Both the position numbers and the translations under genes were made by a program. A stretch of DNA of 64,000 nt from Panopea generosa. Taxonomy: Eukaryota; Mollusca; Bivalvia; Adapedonta; Hiatellidae. Positions 12,626 to 26,300 of this stretch are shown piece by piece. The notes under the pieces were generated by a model that saw only the letters and a list, made by a program, of their open reading frames with translations, was not told the DNA's origin and searched no databases. Within the stretch, counting starts at the first letter, position 1; every line of letters begins with the position of its first letter. The stretch spans positions 8,954,001-9,018,000 of the forward strand of contig CM055897.1 in NCBI GenBank assembly GCA_029582155.1, written 5' to 3'.

Positions 12626-12844
12626 ACAATCAGGCGTCGTACAGGGCATTCCAGTGCCGTTTTAAAATACTTTTAGTAGACATAATGTCGTGTTATTATT
12701 TATCTTGTTCCAACACCTCGCTAAATCTTCCGTGATTGAATACACACATCCCCTCAGTTTAACCAGATAGATAATAACATGACAATATGTCTACTAAGAT
12801 AATCTCAAAACGGTACTGGATTGCCCTGTACGACGCCGGATTGT
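12626..12844. mobile_element. Foldback/MITE with about 79-bp inverted arms
   Basis: Arms 12626-12704 and 12766-12844 are inverted copies. The outer 38 bases differ at only about three positions (acaatcaggcgtcgtacagg against acaatccggcgtcgtacagg). Only about 60 bases separate the arms. It has no coding capacity, so it is a non-autonomous element. Confidence 0.8.
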
Positions 12845-12869
12845 CTGGAATGGAGCCGAATTTATTAAT

Positions 12870-13115
12870 AGAACATAGAGCAGAACAGAACATAGAACAG
12901 AACAAAACATAGAGCAGAACAGAACATAGAACAATCATAGAGCAGACCAGAACATAGAACAGAACATATATTTTATTAGAATTTTTAAAAGGTATATCAT
13001 CATAATCTTTTCAATATACAATCAATATAAACATAGAGTCACTTAATCAATATAAACATATAATCACTTAATAGTCACTTAATCAATATAAACATATGTA
13101 TACTAGTCACTTAAC
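12870..13115. repeat. Short imperfect tandem repeats
   Basis: Two simple arrays: 'agaacatagagcagaac' variants at about 12870-12970, and 'aatcaatataaacata' with 'gtcactta' variants at about 13010-13115. Confidence 0.6.
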
Positions 13116-14306
13116 AGCAATTATTAAATTCATTAACGTAAACAGCAAACTATTTAATGAATGTTAATAAATGAAACGACGATGAACACTATGCTTAAAT
13201 AATTAGCACCATATTTCTAGTTTCTAATGCCTCTTTTACATAATTTGAAATATTATATAATATAGTTTTATTATGTGAACTAAGTAACTATATAAATTTT
13301 AATAAAAAAATGTCTTTGACAGTAATACTTTTTTCAAATAATAGTTTAGTAAACTGTTTAAACATAAGACGAGAATGTCATCTTCAATATCACTTGAATT
13401 GCAACATAAACAATATCTTTCACTTTTTGAAATTTTATTTCCGTCATATCGTCCAGTTTGTATTCTGAGAGTATTAACAGGTAATCTTAATCAAGTGTAA
13501 AATAATCTTAAAGATACCTATATGTCATTATTTGTTGTTATAGCAATAAATAATGTGTGGTGGTGTAGCTGATTGCTATGAAAACTAAACAACAATTCAT
13601 AACAAAATGAAAATATAAACAACAATACAATGCGTAAACAAATCAAATTTAGTCACAAGACACATCATGACCAGCATAAGTCACTAGTTTGCGAAATATA
13701 TTGTTTTATCGATTGTATTTTTTATGTTTATTAAAAGCTTTTAGAACCATACCATATCAAGTTATAAAAAAAATGTTTTTATAGTTGTAGAACATCGAAA
13801 CAATATGTGTAACCATTTATCCGTTAGAAAATTTTAATTTAAATAAAATAAGATACTTTAATAGTTTAGTTTGAGAGATGCTACCCATAAGGGAATAATT
13901 ATATAACAGAGGACACAGGACAGAGAGATTGGAAAAGCAATCCAGTATAGTAGATTGGATGGAATTTAATTGTGATCGGTTACTCATTTATAATAAATTC
14001 AAACTTCATTGTAGAACGTGATGGCTATTCAATAAGACTGCCTATTTGAAACTGGACACATTTTGTCTTAATTTACTAGAATAAATACATTTTAGTAACG
14101 GTTGAACAACATTTACTGTACAAAGAAAAAGCACGACAGGACATTTGCATAAAACCGTTTACCGACTATGCAATATTTCGTCCAAGTTGACAAATTTTAT
14201 TGAAGGATTTTTTGTCTTTTAGACTTTATATCTACGACAATTGAAAAAAATATGCCTGACACAAAACTTACATCTGCTAACTGATATATTTAAGACTGGT
14301 AAAATC
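13116..14306. other. AT-rich spacer upstream of the receptor gene
   Basis: Presumably holds the promoter and 5' UTR of the receptor gene, but I see no convincing TATA box or upstream exon. No other gene seen. Confidence 0.4.
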
Positions 14307-14397
14307 ATGTGGACTATAAGCATATATGTGTTTTTTCATACACTCTTTTATGGAAATAGTTTTGGAGCACTTGGTGAGAGGACAGACCTTGTAATCG
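14307..14397 (+). CDS. Receptor exon 1: signal peptide
   Basis: ATG at 14307 after an upstream in-frame TAA. Encodes MWTISIYVFFHTLFYGNSFG then ALGERTDLVI, ending in phase 1 before GTAAGT. Exons at 55891 and 58922 have the same design (xLGxxxxLVIG ending), which confirms it. Confidence 0.88.
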
Positions 14398-17300
14398 GTA
14401 AGTAATAATAACATTAACTCTTACTTTCTGTGAATATTATGAAATCACTGGGAATAATATTAATTGATGGAGTTTAAAACACGTTATAGTGTAAGGTTAT
14501 AAAGGTCAACATTTTAACAAAGTACGGAAAAAAGGCCAATAACAATTTCAGTATTGTTCAAAATACAGACAGCAATTACCAAAATCTGATTCCCATTTCG
14601 TTACAGTTGTAGTTGTTCATGATTTATTTCTAGTTTAATATTGATACTGATACAAAAAGTGGTTTGACTGTTTATATTTTACAAGAAGTTGCCACTGACA
14701 TGGTCATATCCCCCGCCACCTAATTAACCCTTAGAGGCATTTCCAGAGAAGTGGATTTTAATTATGCAAAATGAAAAATTCGCCGAGCACAGAAATCACA
14801 TGTAATTGCCGCAAACTGAAATATGTAGCCGACTGTAAGATGACACATTGTCTTGTCCAAGTGAGCACTTGTGTGATGTTCTAAATCGAACCATAAATAT
14901 GTAAGTTATAACCCCAAAACAAAAGAAAAACTTTCTTTGACGAACAGACCTAAATCATTCGCATGCCACATCGTCTTGTGCTGGTTAGCATTTGTGCTAA
15001 TTTATTTAAAAATCCAATCACAACTAAAGAAGATACGGTCCGGACAGCAGTGGACGGACGGACGAAGCTGTGTCCTTGACCTTTAGAAAACAGATCCAAG
15101 TCAATCGCATTACATATCATCTTGTTCTAGTTAACATTTGTGCCAAGTTATTTAAAATTCCAATCACAACTAAAGAAGATAATGTCCGGACAGCAGCGGG
15201 TGGGCGGACGGAGCTGTGACATTGACCTTTGTCGCATGACATATTGTCTTGTCATAGTAAACATTGGTGCCAAGTTATTTAAAAATGCAATCACAACTAA
15301 AGAAAAACGGTCTGGACAAGACGAAACACAGTGTATACATTTAAAATTCCAATCACAACTAAAGAAGATAATGTCCGGACAGCAGCGGGTGGGCGGACGG
15401 AGCTGTGACATTGACCTTTGTCGCATGACATATTGTCTTGTCATAGTAAACATTGGTGCCAAGTTATTTAAAAATGCAATCACAACTAAAGAAAAACGGT
15501 CTGGACAAGACGAAACACAGTGTATACATTGGATTTTCAAACACTTGACCTTAAGCTATGACATTGGCCTTTGACGAGCAGACCCAAGTCATTCGCATGA
15601 CACATCGTCATGTCCTAGTGATCGTTTGTGCCAGGTTATTTAAAATTCAAATCACAACTAAAGAAGATAAGGTCAGGACAGCAGCGGAGGGACGGATGGA
15701 GCTATGAGCTTGACCTTTGATGAACAGAACCAAGTCAGTCGCATGACACATCTTCTTGTCCTAGTGAACATTTGTACCAAGTTATTTAAAAATGCAATCA
15801 CATCTAAAGAAAATACGGTCCGGACAGGACGAAACACAGTGTATACATTGAATTTTCAAACACTTGACCTTGTGTTATGACCTTGACCTTTGACAAACAG
15901 ACCCAAGTCATTCGCATGACACATCGCCTTGTCCTAGTGAACATTTGTGCCAAGTTATTTAAAAATGCTATCACAACTAAAGAAGATACGGTCCGGACAG
16001 GACGAAAACACAGTGTATACATTGGATTTTCAAACACTTGACCTTAAGCTATGGCCTTGGCCTTTTACGAACAAACCCAAGTCATTCTCATGACCTTGTC
16101 AATATTTTTAGCAAGTTGTTTAAAATACGGTGCGGACAGCAGAGGACGCACAGACGGACGGACGCAGCCCATTTCTATATACAAAAATGGATTAACTCAA
16201 TTATTTCGCATCGATTGATTAATTTTTGTTTTATAAATCACTCACTTATCCATCCATCCATCATTCTTCGTATATATATATTTTTTTATTATTGTTTCAG
16301 GAGCACTGCTTCATGGACCAGCACATACTGTAGAAGAGCACATTAGTATCTACGACATTAATGTGACAGTTATCTGGCATTACATAGACGATGGTGGACA
16401 GTTCTACAATGTATTCAAAACAGGTTAGTTGTGAGAATAAATATTTGCAAGGAGATACATTTATCTCTGAATTCATGTCATTTAGAAAAAACTGCTTCAC
16501 GGTAAGAATTGCCTTCAGATAAACACATGCGTATCACCTTTACTTGATTTAAGATTTATTATCTCTGTGTTTATATCTATATACAAACATTAACAAAAGC
16601 TTTCAGATAAATGTACATATTTCTTTCTGGAATCACTGTATATTGAATTTATAGATATATTATATTCACTCATTTTAAACATGCTTTGAAGATAATATTA
16701 CTATGAATAAAAATTTGCAATTTAAATTATGTAATATTTCATTCTGTTGAGGGTGACATTTGTATTGTCAACGTGAGGAAATTACTGTTAACCGAGATGA
16801 AAGTGAGGTTGAAGTAATTGTCCGAATGTTGACAATATTACTGTCTCACTCCAGAGATTGTTTTTACTGACAAAATATTTAATGTTACAATTTAGTAAGT
16901 ATAGTTAACCATCATGTATATTGTTTGTTTGCACTATACGAGTAACACTTGTACAAAGAAGGTCATTTGAGTAGACTGATACCCTTTGAATATGCTCGTA
17001 TTTTAATATGTTTACTACCCATAACTGCATTAAGAAGACCTCTTTAATAGATTTATCAGCCATAACTGTAATATGAATACCTCTTTATAGATTCATTACT
17101 ACTTACCAAATGCTTTAAGAAGACGTTTTTAACAGTGTTACCCATCCATAACTGTATTAAGAAGACCTCTTGCGTAGATTTACCACCCCAACTTATTTAA
17201 GAAGACTCCTGAATAGGTTTACCACCAACTATGCATTAAGAAGTATTTTCAATGGATTTACTACGCCAAATGCATAAAGAAGACCTGTTGAATAGATTAA

Positions 17301-20300
17301 CCACCCACAAATACATTAAGCTAACCTCTTGAATAGCTATTCCACACACAAATGCATTAACAAGTCCTTTTGAATATATAAACCATCCACAACTGCATTT
17401 AGCAGACCTCTTGATATATTAACCACCTACAACTGTATTAAGAAGTTATTTTGAATAGATTTACCACCCACAAATGCATTATTATGACCTCTTTAATATA
17501 CGTGCCACCCTCAAATGCATTAAAATACCGTAAATAATCATCTGAAAGTACGTGTGTTAAATGGACCGATTTGATATATTTACCATATAAATTGCATTTA
17601 GATGACCCTTTGTGTGCATTTATCAACTTCAATTACATTAAGAAGGCACCTTGATTAGACTTACAATTCATAACTGTATTACCAGGATCGCTTGAGTAGA
17701 TTTACCATCCACTAGTGTAATATATCAACCCCCTTGAGTACATTCGCAAAGACCCGTTGGGTAGAATTACCGTCGACAATTATATTAAGAGGACAACTCG
17801 AGTAGATTTATCATTCACACTTACATTTAGAGGTCTCTTTCCGTAGATTTATAATCATAAGCTGCGCAAAGAAGACACCTCTTATAAACATATCATTCAC
17901 ATCTGCGAAAACCCATTGAATATACCTTCTATCCACATCTGCATCGAGATGACCCTTAGAACAGAATTCACATCCACATCTGAATTATGGAGACTCCATT
18001 ACTAAGTTTAACAGTGACAACTGCATTAGGGGGACCAGCTGAGTAGATTTACCATATTCAAAACTGCATTAACGGAACCCAACACCTGAATGTTACCATC
18101 AGCAACTGCATCACGTGTAAAATTGTTCCTTTAATAGACAATTGACCTGACGCGAGGTGTCAATCAAACACGTCGATATTCAAATCACCGATCGATATTT
18201 GTTGCAATGCCGCCATCTCCTTAGACAAGCTAATGGAGTCTAAGTAGACAGTACATTGTATCTACTTGGAAAAATAATGCCACATGACCAGTGGGTGGAG
18301 AAATAGTCGTTCTTGAATCAAATCCACTGTATTAAATGTATCTGAAATTAGCACGTACAATCATTCTAAGACCAAAATAAATAATGTTATTTCACATAAA
18401 TCATACAGTGTGATACATTTGCGCATTGTGCTTTTTAATATATTGATTATTGACTCTGTCATTATTTAACTTTTATATCATACTGAAGATGAATACAGTT
18501 TCGATACCACGCAGTAAAACACAACTTGGCCCTTACTAATGTATGCATGTATTTCCACTGAACACTATGTCAATTTTAAATGTTTATAGTTGCATCTGTG
18601 AACTATGATGGCACTGAACATACGAGTTCGTATAGTAGTTTATACGAAATTCTCGAACTAATTTGCTAAGAAAAGATTACCAAAGTATGCCGTAGGTGAA
18701 CACAACAAAAGCATTTAATATATAAATATCTTTGAGAAATGTTTCTGCAGCAATCACTTTCTTTGTGTGTTTGTTGTATCTTTATTACTTTCTCCAATTT
18801 TATCCTCTTTACTTCTCTGTTATGTGTTTGTCTGCTTGCCTGACAGCATGTTTGCCTTCTTGGCCTGTTTTCTCTCTCTCTGCTGGACTGTATACCTGCC
18901 TCCTTACGCTATCGCCTATCTGCTTGCCTGGCAGCATGTTTGCCTTCTTGATCTGTTTTCTCTCTCTGCTGGATTGTATACCTGCCTCCTTGCGCTATCG
19001 CCTATCTGCTTGCCTGGTAGCATGTTTGCCTTCTTGACCTGTTTTCTCTCTCTGCTGGACTGTATACCTGCCTCCTTGCGCTATCGCCTATCTGCTTGCC
19101 TGACAGCATGTTTGCCTTCTTGACCTGTTTTCTCTCTCTCTGCTGGACTGTATACCTGCCTTCTTGCGCTATCGCCTATCTGCTTGCCTGACAGCATGTT
19201 TGCCTTCTTGACCTGTTTTCTCTCTCTCTGCTGGACTGTATACCTGCCTTCTTGCGCTATCGCCTATCTGCTTGCCTGACAGCATGTTTGCCTTCTTGAC
19301 CTGTTTTCTCTCTCTCTGCTGGATTGTATACCTGCCTTCTTGCGCTATCGCCTATCTGTTTGCCTGACAGCATGTTTGCCTTTTTGACCTGTTTTCTCTC
19401 TCTGCTGGACTGTTTACCTGCCTCCTTGCGCTATCGCCTATCTGCTTTCCTGGCAGCATGTTTGCCTTCTTGACCGGTTTTCTCTCTCTCTGCTGGACTG
19501 TATACCTGCCTCCTTGCTCTATCGCCTATCGGCCTGGCTGGTTATCTTAATCTCATTGTTTTCACTCAAAGATTTACCTTCTGTAATATGTTAAACTTAA
19601 TTAATTATCTTTGGACTGTATACAGTCAATATGTTGCAATTGCTAAAGTTAAAAGGAAATGGTTCAATTTTCAGTCGGCATCGTAGAAACCTGTTTTGTT
19701 TGATCATACCAATTAATTGAATCGAATCCATCATTACAAAGAGCCGTATCCGATGCGCAGTACTTGTAATGATAAACATGCTTGTATACAAATTAATGTA
19801 TTTCCGGTTTCAGTTTGTGTTCTAGAAGATGATGATCATGTTGACGTCATTGTGTTACTAGATGTCAATTTCGCTAATATTCTAAATTGGAAGTCTGTCC
19901 AGAAAACGTATAATAAAACTTTAATATGGTGGGGAGAAGAGACAATTCAAGGCCAGTTCTGGGGAGATTCTATACAAGAGCATTTATTTCTAGTATGTTC
20001 TTTTCTTTAATTATTACAGCAATACTTGATCTATGCTTATATTACACGTGCCTTAATTATTGAAATACTACATTTCCTAATACCAAAAAAAAATGTCTAT
20101 TCGGCATATAACAGTATACAGTGCCATACAATTGGAGATCTTCCATAAAAAAAGTGGGATTGAAATTTGTTAGATTTTTAGCCAATAGATCAATAAAGTA
20201 CAGTATAACTTCGATGTCTCGAACCGACGGAACTGGACAATATAGTTTGAATCAAGGGTTGTTCGAGATAAGTAGTGTTTAACAGCATACCATACATGCA

Positions 20301-23300
20301 CATGTATATACATCGAAATAGGAATTTTGCCGGGACCAGATAAGTGGTTCGAGCTGTATGTGGTGTTCCAGCCATCCGTGTTCAGGCTTACGAAGTTCTA
20401 CTGTACTGAAACGCCTTTTTATGAATTGTATTAGCTTCCGTGCTAAAGGTAACACTGACTCGGTAATTCCTCACTTGATTTTTAGGGAAATGTATTTTAT
20501 TATTTTATTTATTCCCCTTGTTGTTTTCTACTGATGAGAATACTGACAAAATATTACGCTCCTTGCTGAAGAGCCATAAAGCATCATGCAGTCGTTCATG
20601 CTGTAGTTTATGGCTTTGTAGATTGCTTAATCTTTACATTTATGTTTTACAAAATTTAAATATCGTTGGCATTAATGTACAAATATATTTGCATTCTTTA
20701 AACAATTTGCTTGTCACAACAAGTTGTTTTATTGCCTGTGGTAACCTCTGCTAATCCACATACACTTGATTTTAGGTATACATTAATCTAGAGCGAAATG
20801 CATTTCTGCCGAAAGTTATTTCACAGACTAAATTTTATATTATTATCTTACAATAAAAATGCAAGTGAACAAAAATGTCAAATTTATAAAGTATCACGTT
20901 TATGTCATGTTTGGAATAGCCCCATTTGGAAATAAACAACGATTATATACCTGACACGCACGTGTGCATACCTGATATCACAACGTCTCAAGATGACACG
21001 CAAAGACTAATTGATGGCGAGGGATTACGGAAACCAACTTGGCAACATCATCCTTTTATTGATAAACCATCAAACCCTGGTCCACCAGTGCTAGCCAAAC
21101 TTGTAGACTTTCTCAAATGGAAATACGTCATTGTCATATATGAAAATACTACAGGTAAACATGAACCTGGTGAAGATTTGTATTTAAAGTACCATACAAC
21201 CGTCATTATTTTCCAAACAGATAACATTAATTAAACATTTATTTTAATTTCTTACATAGTTATATTTTTATATTTAGAACATTTCTATCAGCTACTAGGA
21301 GTAAATGATACCTTTAAACTTAGGAAACTTTATTGTGGTACGAAATGAGTCACTATTATAATAAAAAGATTACTGTCAAAATATTTCCACATGAATTGTA
21401 TACCATATCTAATTTTTATATTTTGACACTACTAAATTTGTGTAAATAATGATATGTATTTGAAGCCGGAGGCCTCTATTTACGAAATTAAGGATTTGTA
21501 TTAGTACTTGTATTTCCAATCTGATTTAATTACAGTGTTTTGGAATAACATCCTCACATTGTTTTATAAGTTGTACCGCATATTTCTAAACACATTTTGT
21601 CAATATTTAATATTGAATTGAAGTTGTAAACCGCGACACTGCTTTCAATACTGTCAACGACTACAAACGTGCTGTATTTGACGTTTTATGTACCATTTCT
21701 AACGCTGGGCATCATCGCGATAGGAGGCAAATAGCCATTGACCGTCCCCTGAACGATCATCTCTCTGACACTTCGATCAGAATAATTGGACAATCATGAA
21801 CGAAACTCAAGATTATCAATATTTTGCAACTTTTATTATTACATTTCTGTTTTTATTACGTTATTGGGTTCATTATGTATTAGAAAATGAAAGAACAGTT
21901 ATATTTAAGATAAGACATTTGCATCAATATAATTACACGTGTGTATGTTTAGAACCAGATACCGCTTTACTAGAGGACTTGCTGTCAGAGATAGGTGTTT
22001 TGTTTGCCGTCTATAACATCGACAGGATGACAGCTGATTTAAAATCCATATACAAAATGATTTACGACTACACGTTGAAAACAAAAGACAGAATAAATTT
22101 TCTGGTGTTGTGTCGAATGGAATGCGCCAGCAATGTATTGATAGAGGTAAGCGGTTAAAATGCATTATCGCATACTTTCGGAAACGTATTATTAGTGTAA
22201 CAATACATACATTGATGACTTCACAAATCTTAGTAATTAAAAAAGATTCAAAAGACACAATCGCCACAGCAGTACAAACGTATTCGGTAAACATGATAAT
22301 CGCAAAAAGTACAATGTCTCGCAAAGAAGAAGTAACACAAGGGGTCGCCGCCTTGAAACAGCAAATAGATACATGTAGCTTTAGCACGGTTTAATGACTC
22401 ACTCCACAGTTGAATTTTGTTCTTTGTATTATATAAAAAGAATTTTGTTCTTTGTATTATATAAAATAAGGTCTAGGATTTCCACCGATTTTTTTTTCAA
22501 AGCAAGAATATATCCCCGCATGAATATGCACAATAACTGGTAGGTTGACCAGCTTTTTTTTTTTTTTTCAAATGCTCATAAATACATACATATGTAGAAA
22601 TCCCATAATAGTCACCTTTTTCACACCGGTGATGTCTTATTGCAGTATATGCTATGCCAGCTTTTGCTCTACTCATTTGCATCAAGATATCGAAACCGCT
22701 ATGAATCGTTTTGAAAATATTTTAAAACCATATTACATAGGACTTTTTCAAGCGTAAGAATCATGTTACCGTAGGAAAAAGGAACTACTCTCTAATAAAT
22801 GGTCTTACCGATATAAAATAGAAATGAACATGTAAATATAAAAGTAAAAACGACTTGTGACTACTGAACAACACTGTAATAATAGTTTCATTGCCTGTCG
22901 TTAATGGTGAGATGCTCTTCTTTCTGCCTACCGTAATGCTATGGTGCATCATATTATAAAGTGCATTTCTATTATTATAATACTATTAGGACAAAGACTC
23001 CATTAGTGAAGTGTTTTGTGTAAACGTATATTATCACATAACGTAAGTGATATGAACAATTAACACATATCGTGTTAATACCATGAGATTATCTAAGAAC
23101 TACCTAACAGATACAAGTTACAAATATATAGAAACTATAAGCATGCGCAGTTGAAGAGCCCTTACTATAGTCGTTATCAAATATCAAGTATCAATTATAC
23201 CACAAATGGGATCAAACAATACAACTAAGAAAAGAAATTAGCTTAGGTAATAAAATATGCAACGCCCTCTCGATGGCACAGGCCTACGTCGCCTAATTTT

Positions 23301-26300
23301 CATTACGGGAAATAGGAGCAGTTACAAAATAATATGTTGCATTGGATACTTAACTATTTGTGCTTGTTTTGGTGTAACATGGTTACTTTTTAACCTGTTT
23401 CTTGTATTGGGACACAACAAACACTGTAACCCATAATCTCAGAATATTGAATACTGAACGTACAACATCTCATTTGCCGCTTTCATTCAATCACAATTTA
23501 CAGGGAGTGATTACAAAATAACCACAGTGACTATATTTGGTTCCACACCACAAGGTACTGTAAACTGTATTAATATTATCATAAGGGTCCTACGTGACCG
23601 AGTGGTCTACGCCGTCTCAAGATCACTTACCACTCACCGCCAAGGTCGTAGGTTCGTGTCCCGCTCGCTCCAAAAACATTATGTGAAAAGTTTCCAGTTA
23701 CTTGCGGAAAGACAGTGGCTCTACTCAGTCTGACACAGAGATCTTCCTCCACCAGTATGGATATGCCATATATAACCTGACTCGGTCTGGGGTCTTCCTC
23801 CAACAGTATGGATATGCCATATATAACCTGACTCGGTCTGGGGTCTTCCTCCACTAGTATGGATATGCCATATATAACCTGACTCGGTCTGGGGTCTTCC
23901 TCCACTGGTATGGATATGCCATATATAACCTGACTCGGTCTGGGATCTTCCTCCACCAGTACGGATATGCCATATATAAATTGAAATGTGTTGAAATTGG
24001 CGTTAAACTCCATTCATATTATCATTTCTTATCCAGTAACATTTCGTTGTATTTAACTAACTGTTGAAGGCAAATTTCTGTATAAATTGTTTTTAACAGT
24101 ATTGGGTATATTGTGATGATCACCTTTCTCGCATGTGGGATATTATTGTTCGAACCCTGGTATTTCATATGTTAAAACGTAAATATGATACACAGGATTA
24201 GATCGTATAGGATGATAGCTCTGGTATTTAATATTCCCTTATCGGGTGGTTATGACGCTTGTATTATACAATGTGCCTGTGATACCGTGTTTCATTTTGT
24301 CAGATATATACGAAAGTGTAAGAAGCTAACTGATATACTAAATATAAGTATTGATATGTTCCAATGGATGTTACACAGACTTGCATAACAAGAGATTCTC
24401 CATACGACCCAAATGCCTCATTAAACTTCTGAAATGCACAATTTTCGATAATAACAAACATGATTGCAATTATTAATAGTATTGTTAAAACACCTTAATG
24501 ACTGTTTTTAAAAAGCGTGAAATAAATAACTTCGATCGAAATGTGTATTTCATAAACGAGCAGACCGAGATTTTAACTTTTATTTACATTTTTATAATGC
24601 GGAATGACTCGGTTGCTTTTCGACTGTACCTCCGCCAATGTTCAGAAGCACACAAATGAATATATGTATTTTGATGCACATTAATCAGATTCTCAGATTC
24701 GGCAAATAAGATATAGAAAACAGAAATATACATCATTTTATGATCATCAGAACATTACAATGGTACAAAGGGCTGTTTGTTGAGTATAGTTATTAAAAAG
24801 TAATTTTGTTTTTAATTTTATATAAACTATTCGCTGTTTCCGTGCGATGTTTTTACTGATAGACAATCAAGGCCTCAGGTTGGGTTTTGTGGCGTATGGA
24901 TATTCAAAATAAAGTGTCACAACAGTTGAAAAAATAACGCTGTTTTCCTTAATATCGAATGTTTTATACTAAACCGCGAGCATTCGAAACTCTTATAACG
25001 ATATGCATTGTAGCACTGTTCACTGTTCATAGTATGATAGCAGTATAACCAAATATCACATGCGTACGTGACTGAAGGCATTACACTTTGCCTGCAGCTG
25101 ACGAAATACACGGATCTCACAAGTCAGATTAATAAGGATTACACATTCATTGAAGAGATTAACGTCTTTCGGTTTAATGCCAATACTTAAGTACACATAA
25201 ATTATCTTATAAATATTAATAATCAAATTATTAATTGTACTAGAGGAATACAATGCGTCATATATAATGATAACCGGGAACCACTCCAAGCAGACAAATT
25301 AACGCAACTATAGCGTTACCGAAAACGCACAAACAATATATGCACAACTGGACTTTATACTAAAATTCCGTACCAAAATTACCAAAAAAATCGGTTAAAT
25401 AGGAGTTGTGCTGATAATTTTAACAAATCAAAGTACTAAAAGGGCAATAACTCCACTAAACGCCGATTGACAGAAGCGCGTTTGCGATATGTGCAATTAG
25501 ACGTCATACTGATACGCCCTGGAATGTTTGGTTAAAATCAGTTTGGGAGAAAGTGTAACGTACATATACTTACTGTAAAATAATTTCACTTCCTAGCAAA
25601 TTTGACTAAAATAGGTTGCGAAATTTGGGAGGAGATAAGATGAGCTGACAAAAATGTGTGGTAGATATATGTACACAGGTTTACTATTAAAACAATAAAA
25701 TGGACATAGTTAAGCCAAAAATCGATGAACCGGAATGCAAAAACGACATTAGATGTCATACCGATACCGACCCAGCAAGGTTGAACAAAACTAGTCAAGC
25801 AGTTTAGGAGAAATGGAGCTAACAAAAATGTCATTTATCATTAAAATAAAGGATCATTACTCTGTCAAATGCCAATAGGCTAGACAACGATGACGTTACA
25901 ATGTAATTGGAATTAATGTTGATGCACTTACTTCGACAGGTTTAGTGAAATCGATTTAAATGTTTCGGAGGTGTAGAGCTGACAAGAAAGTGTGACATAT
26001 GTGAAACATGTTCTGACAAAACACTTCAGTATTTTACTTAGGAAAATAAAACTGTAGTTTAGCAGACTGACATAATGAACATAAACAAATCTTTGATATA
26101 TAAAAGCATGTTCCTTAATAATGTTTATAAGATATCATGTCTTAAAACAAATTAACATGAAATTGAAACGAACAAAGTGTAGCCAGTCACAAACAGCCGC
26201 TTTTGCACATATGCTGATCAAGTGGACATTTTTATTTTAATCCAGTTTTCCAGCAGGGTCAAATATCGTCCTATCAACTTTCTAGCAATAAAACAAGTGA

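Noticed and set aside
15140..15574. 144-codon frame with a duplicated 63-residue block and its antisense partner
   Set aside because: Both come from the duplicated 189-bp satellite unit; other units of the same array are broken by stops.
18732..19123. Overlapping plus-strand open frames rich in Leu/Cys
   Set aside because: They come from the 88-bp CT-rich minisatellite in intron 2; their repeats match the DNA period and no splice context exists.
23585..23680. tRNA-Ser/Leu-like sequence as a tRNA gene (also at 1423, 4513, 35177, 51516)
   Set aside because: Pol III boxes are present but the acceptor stems do not pair properly and each is joined to a SINE body; target-site duplications at three of them show retroposition.
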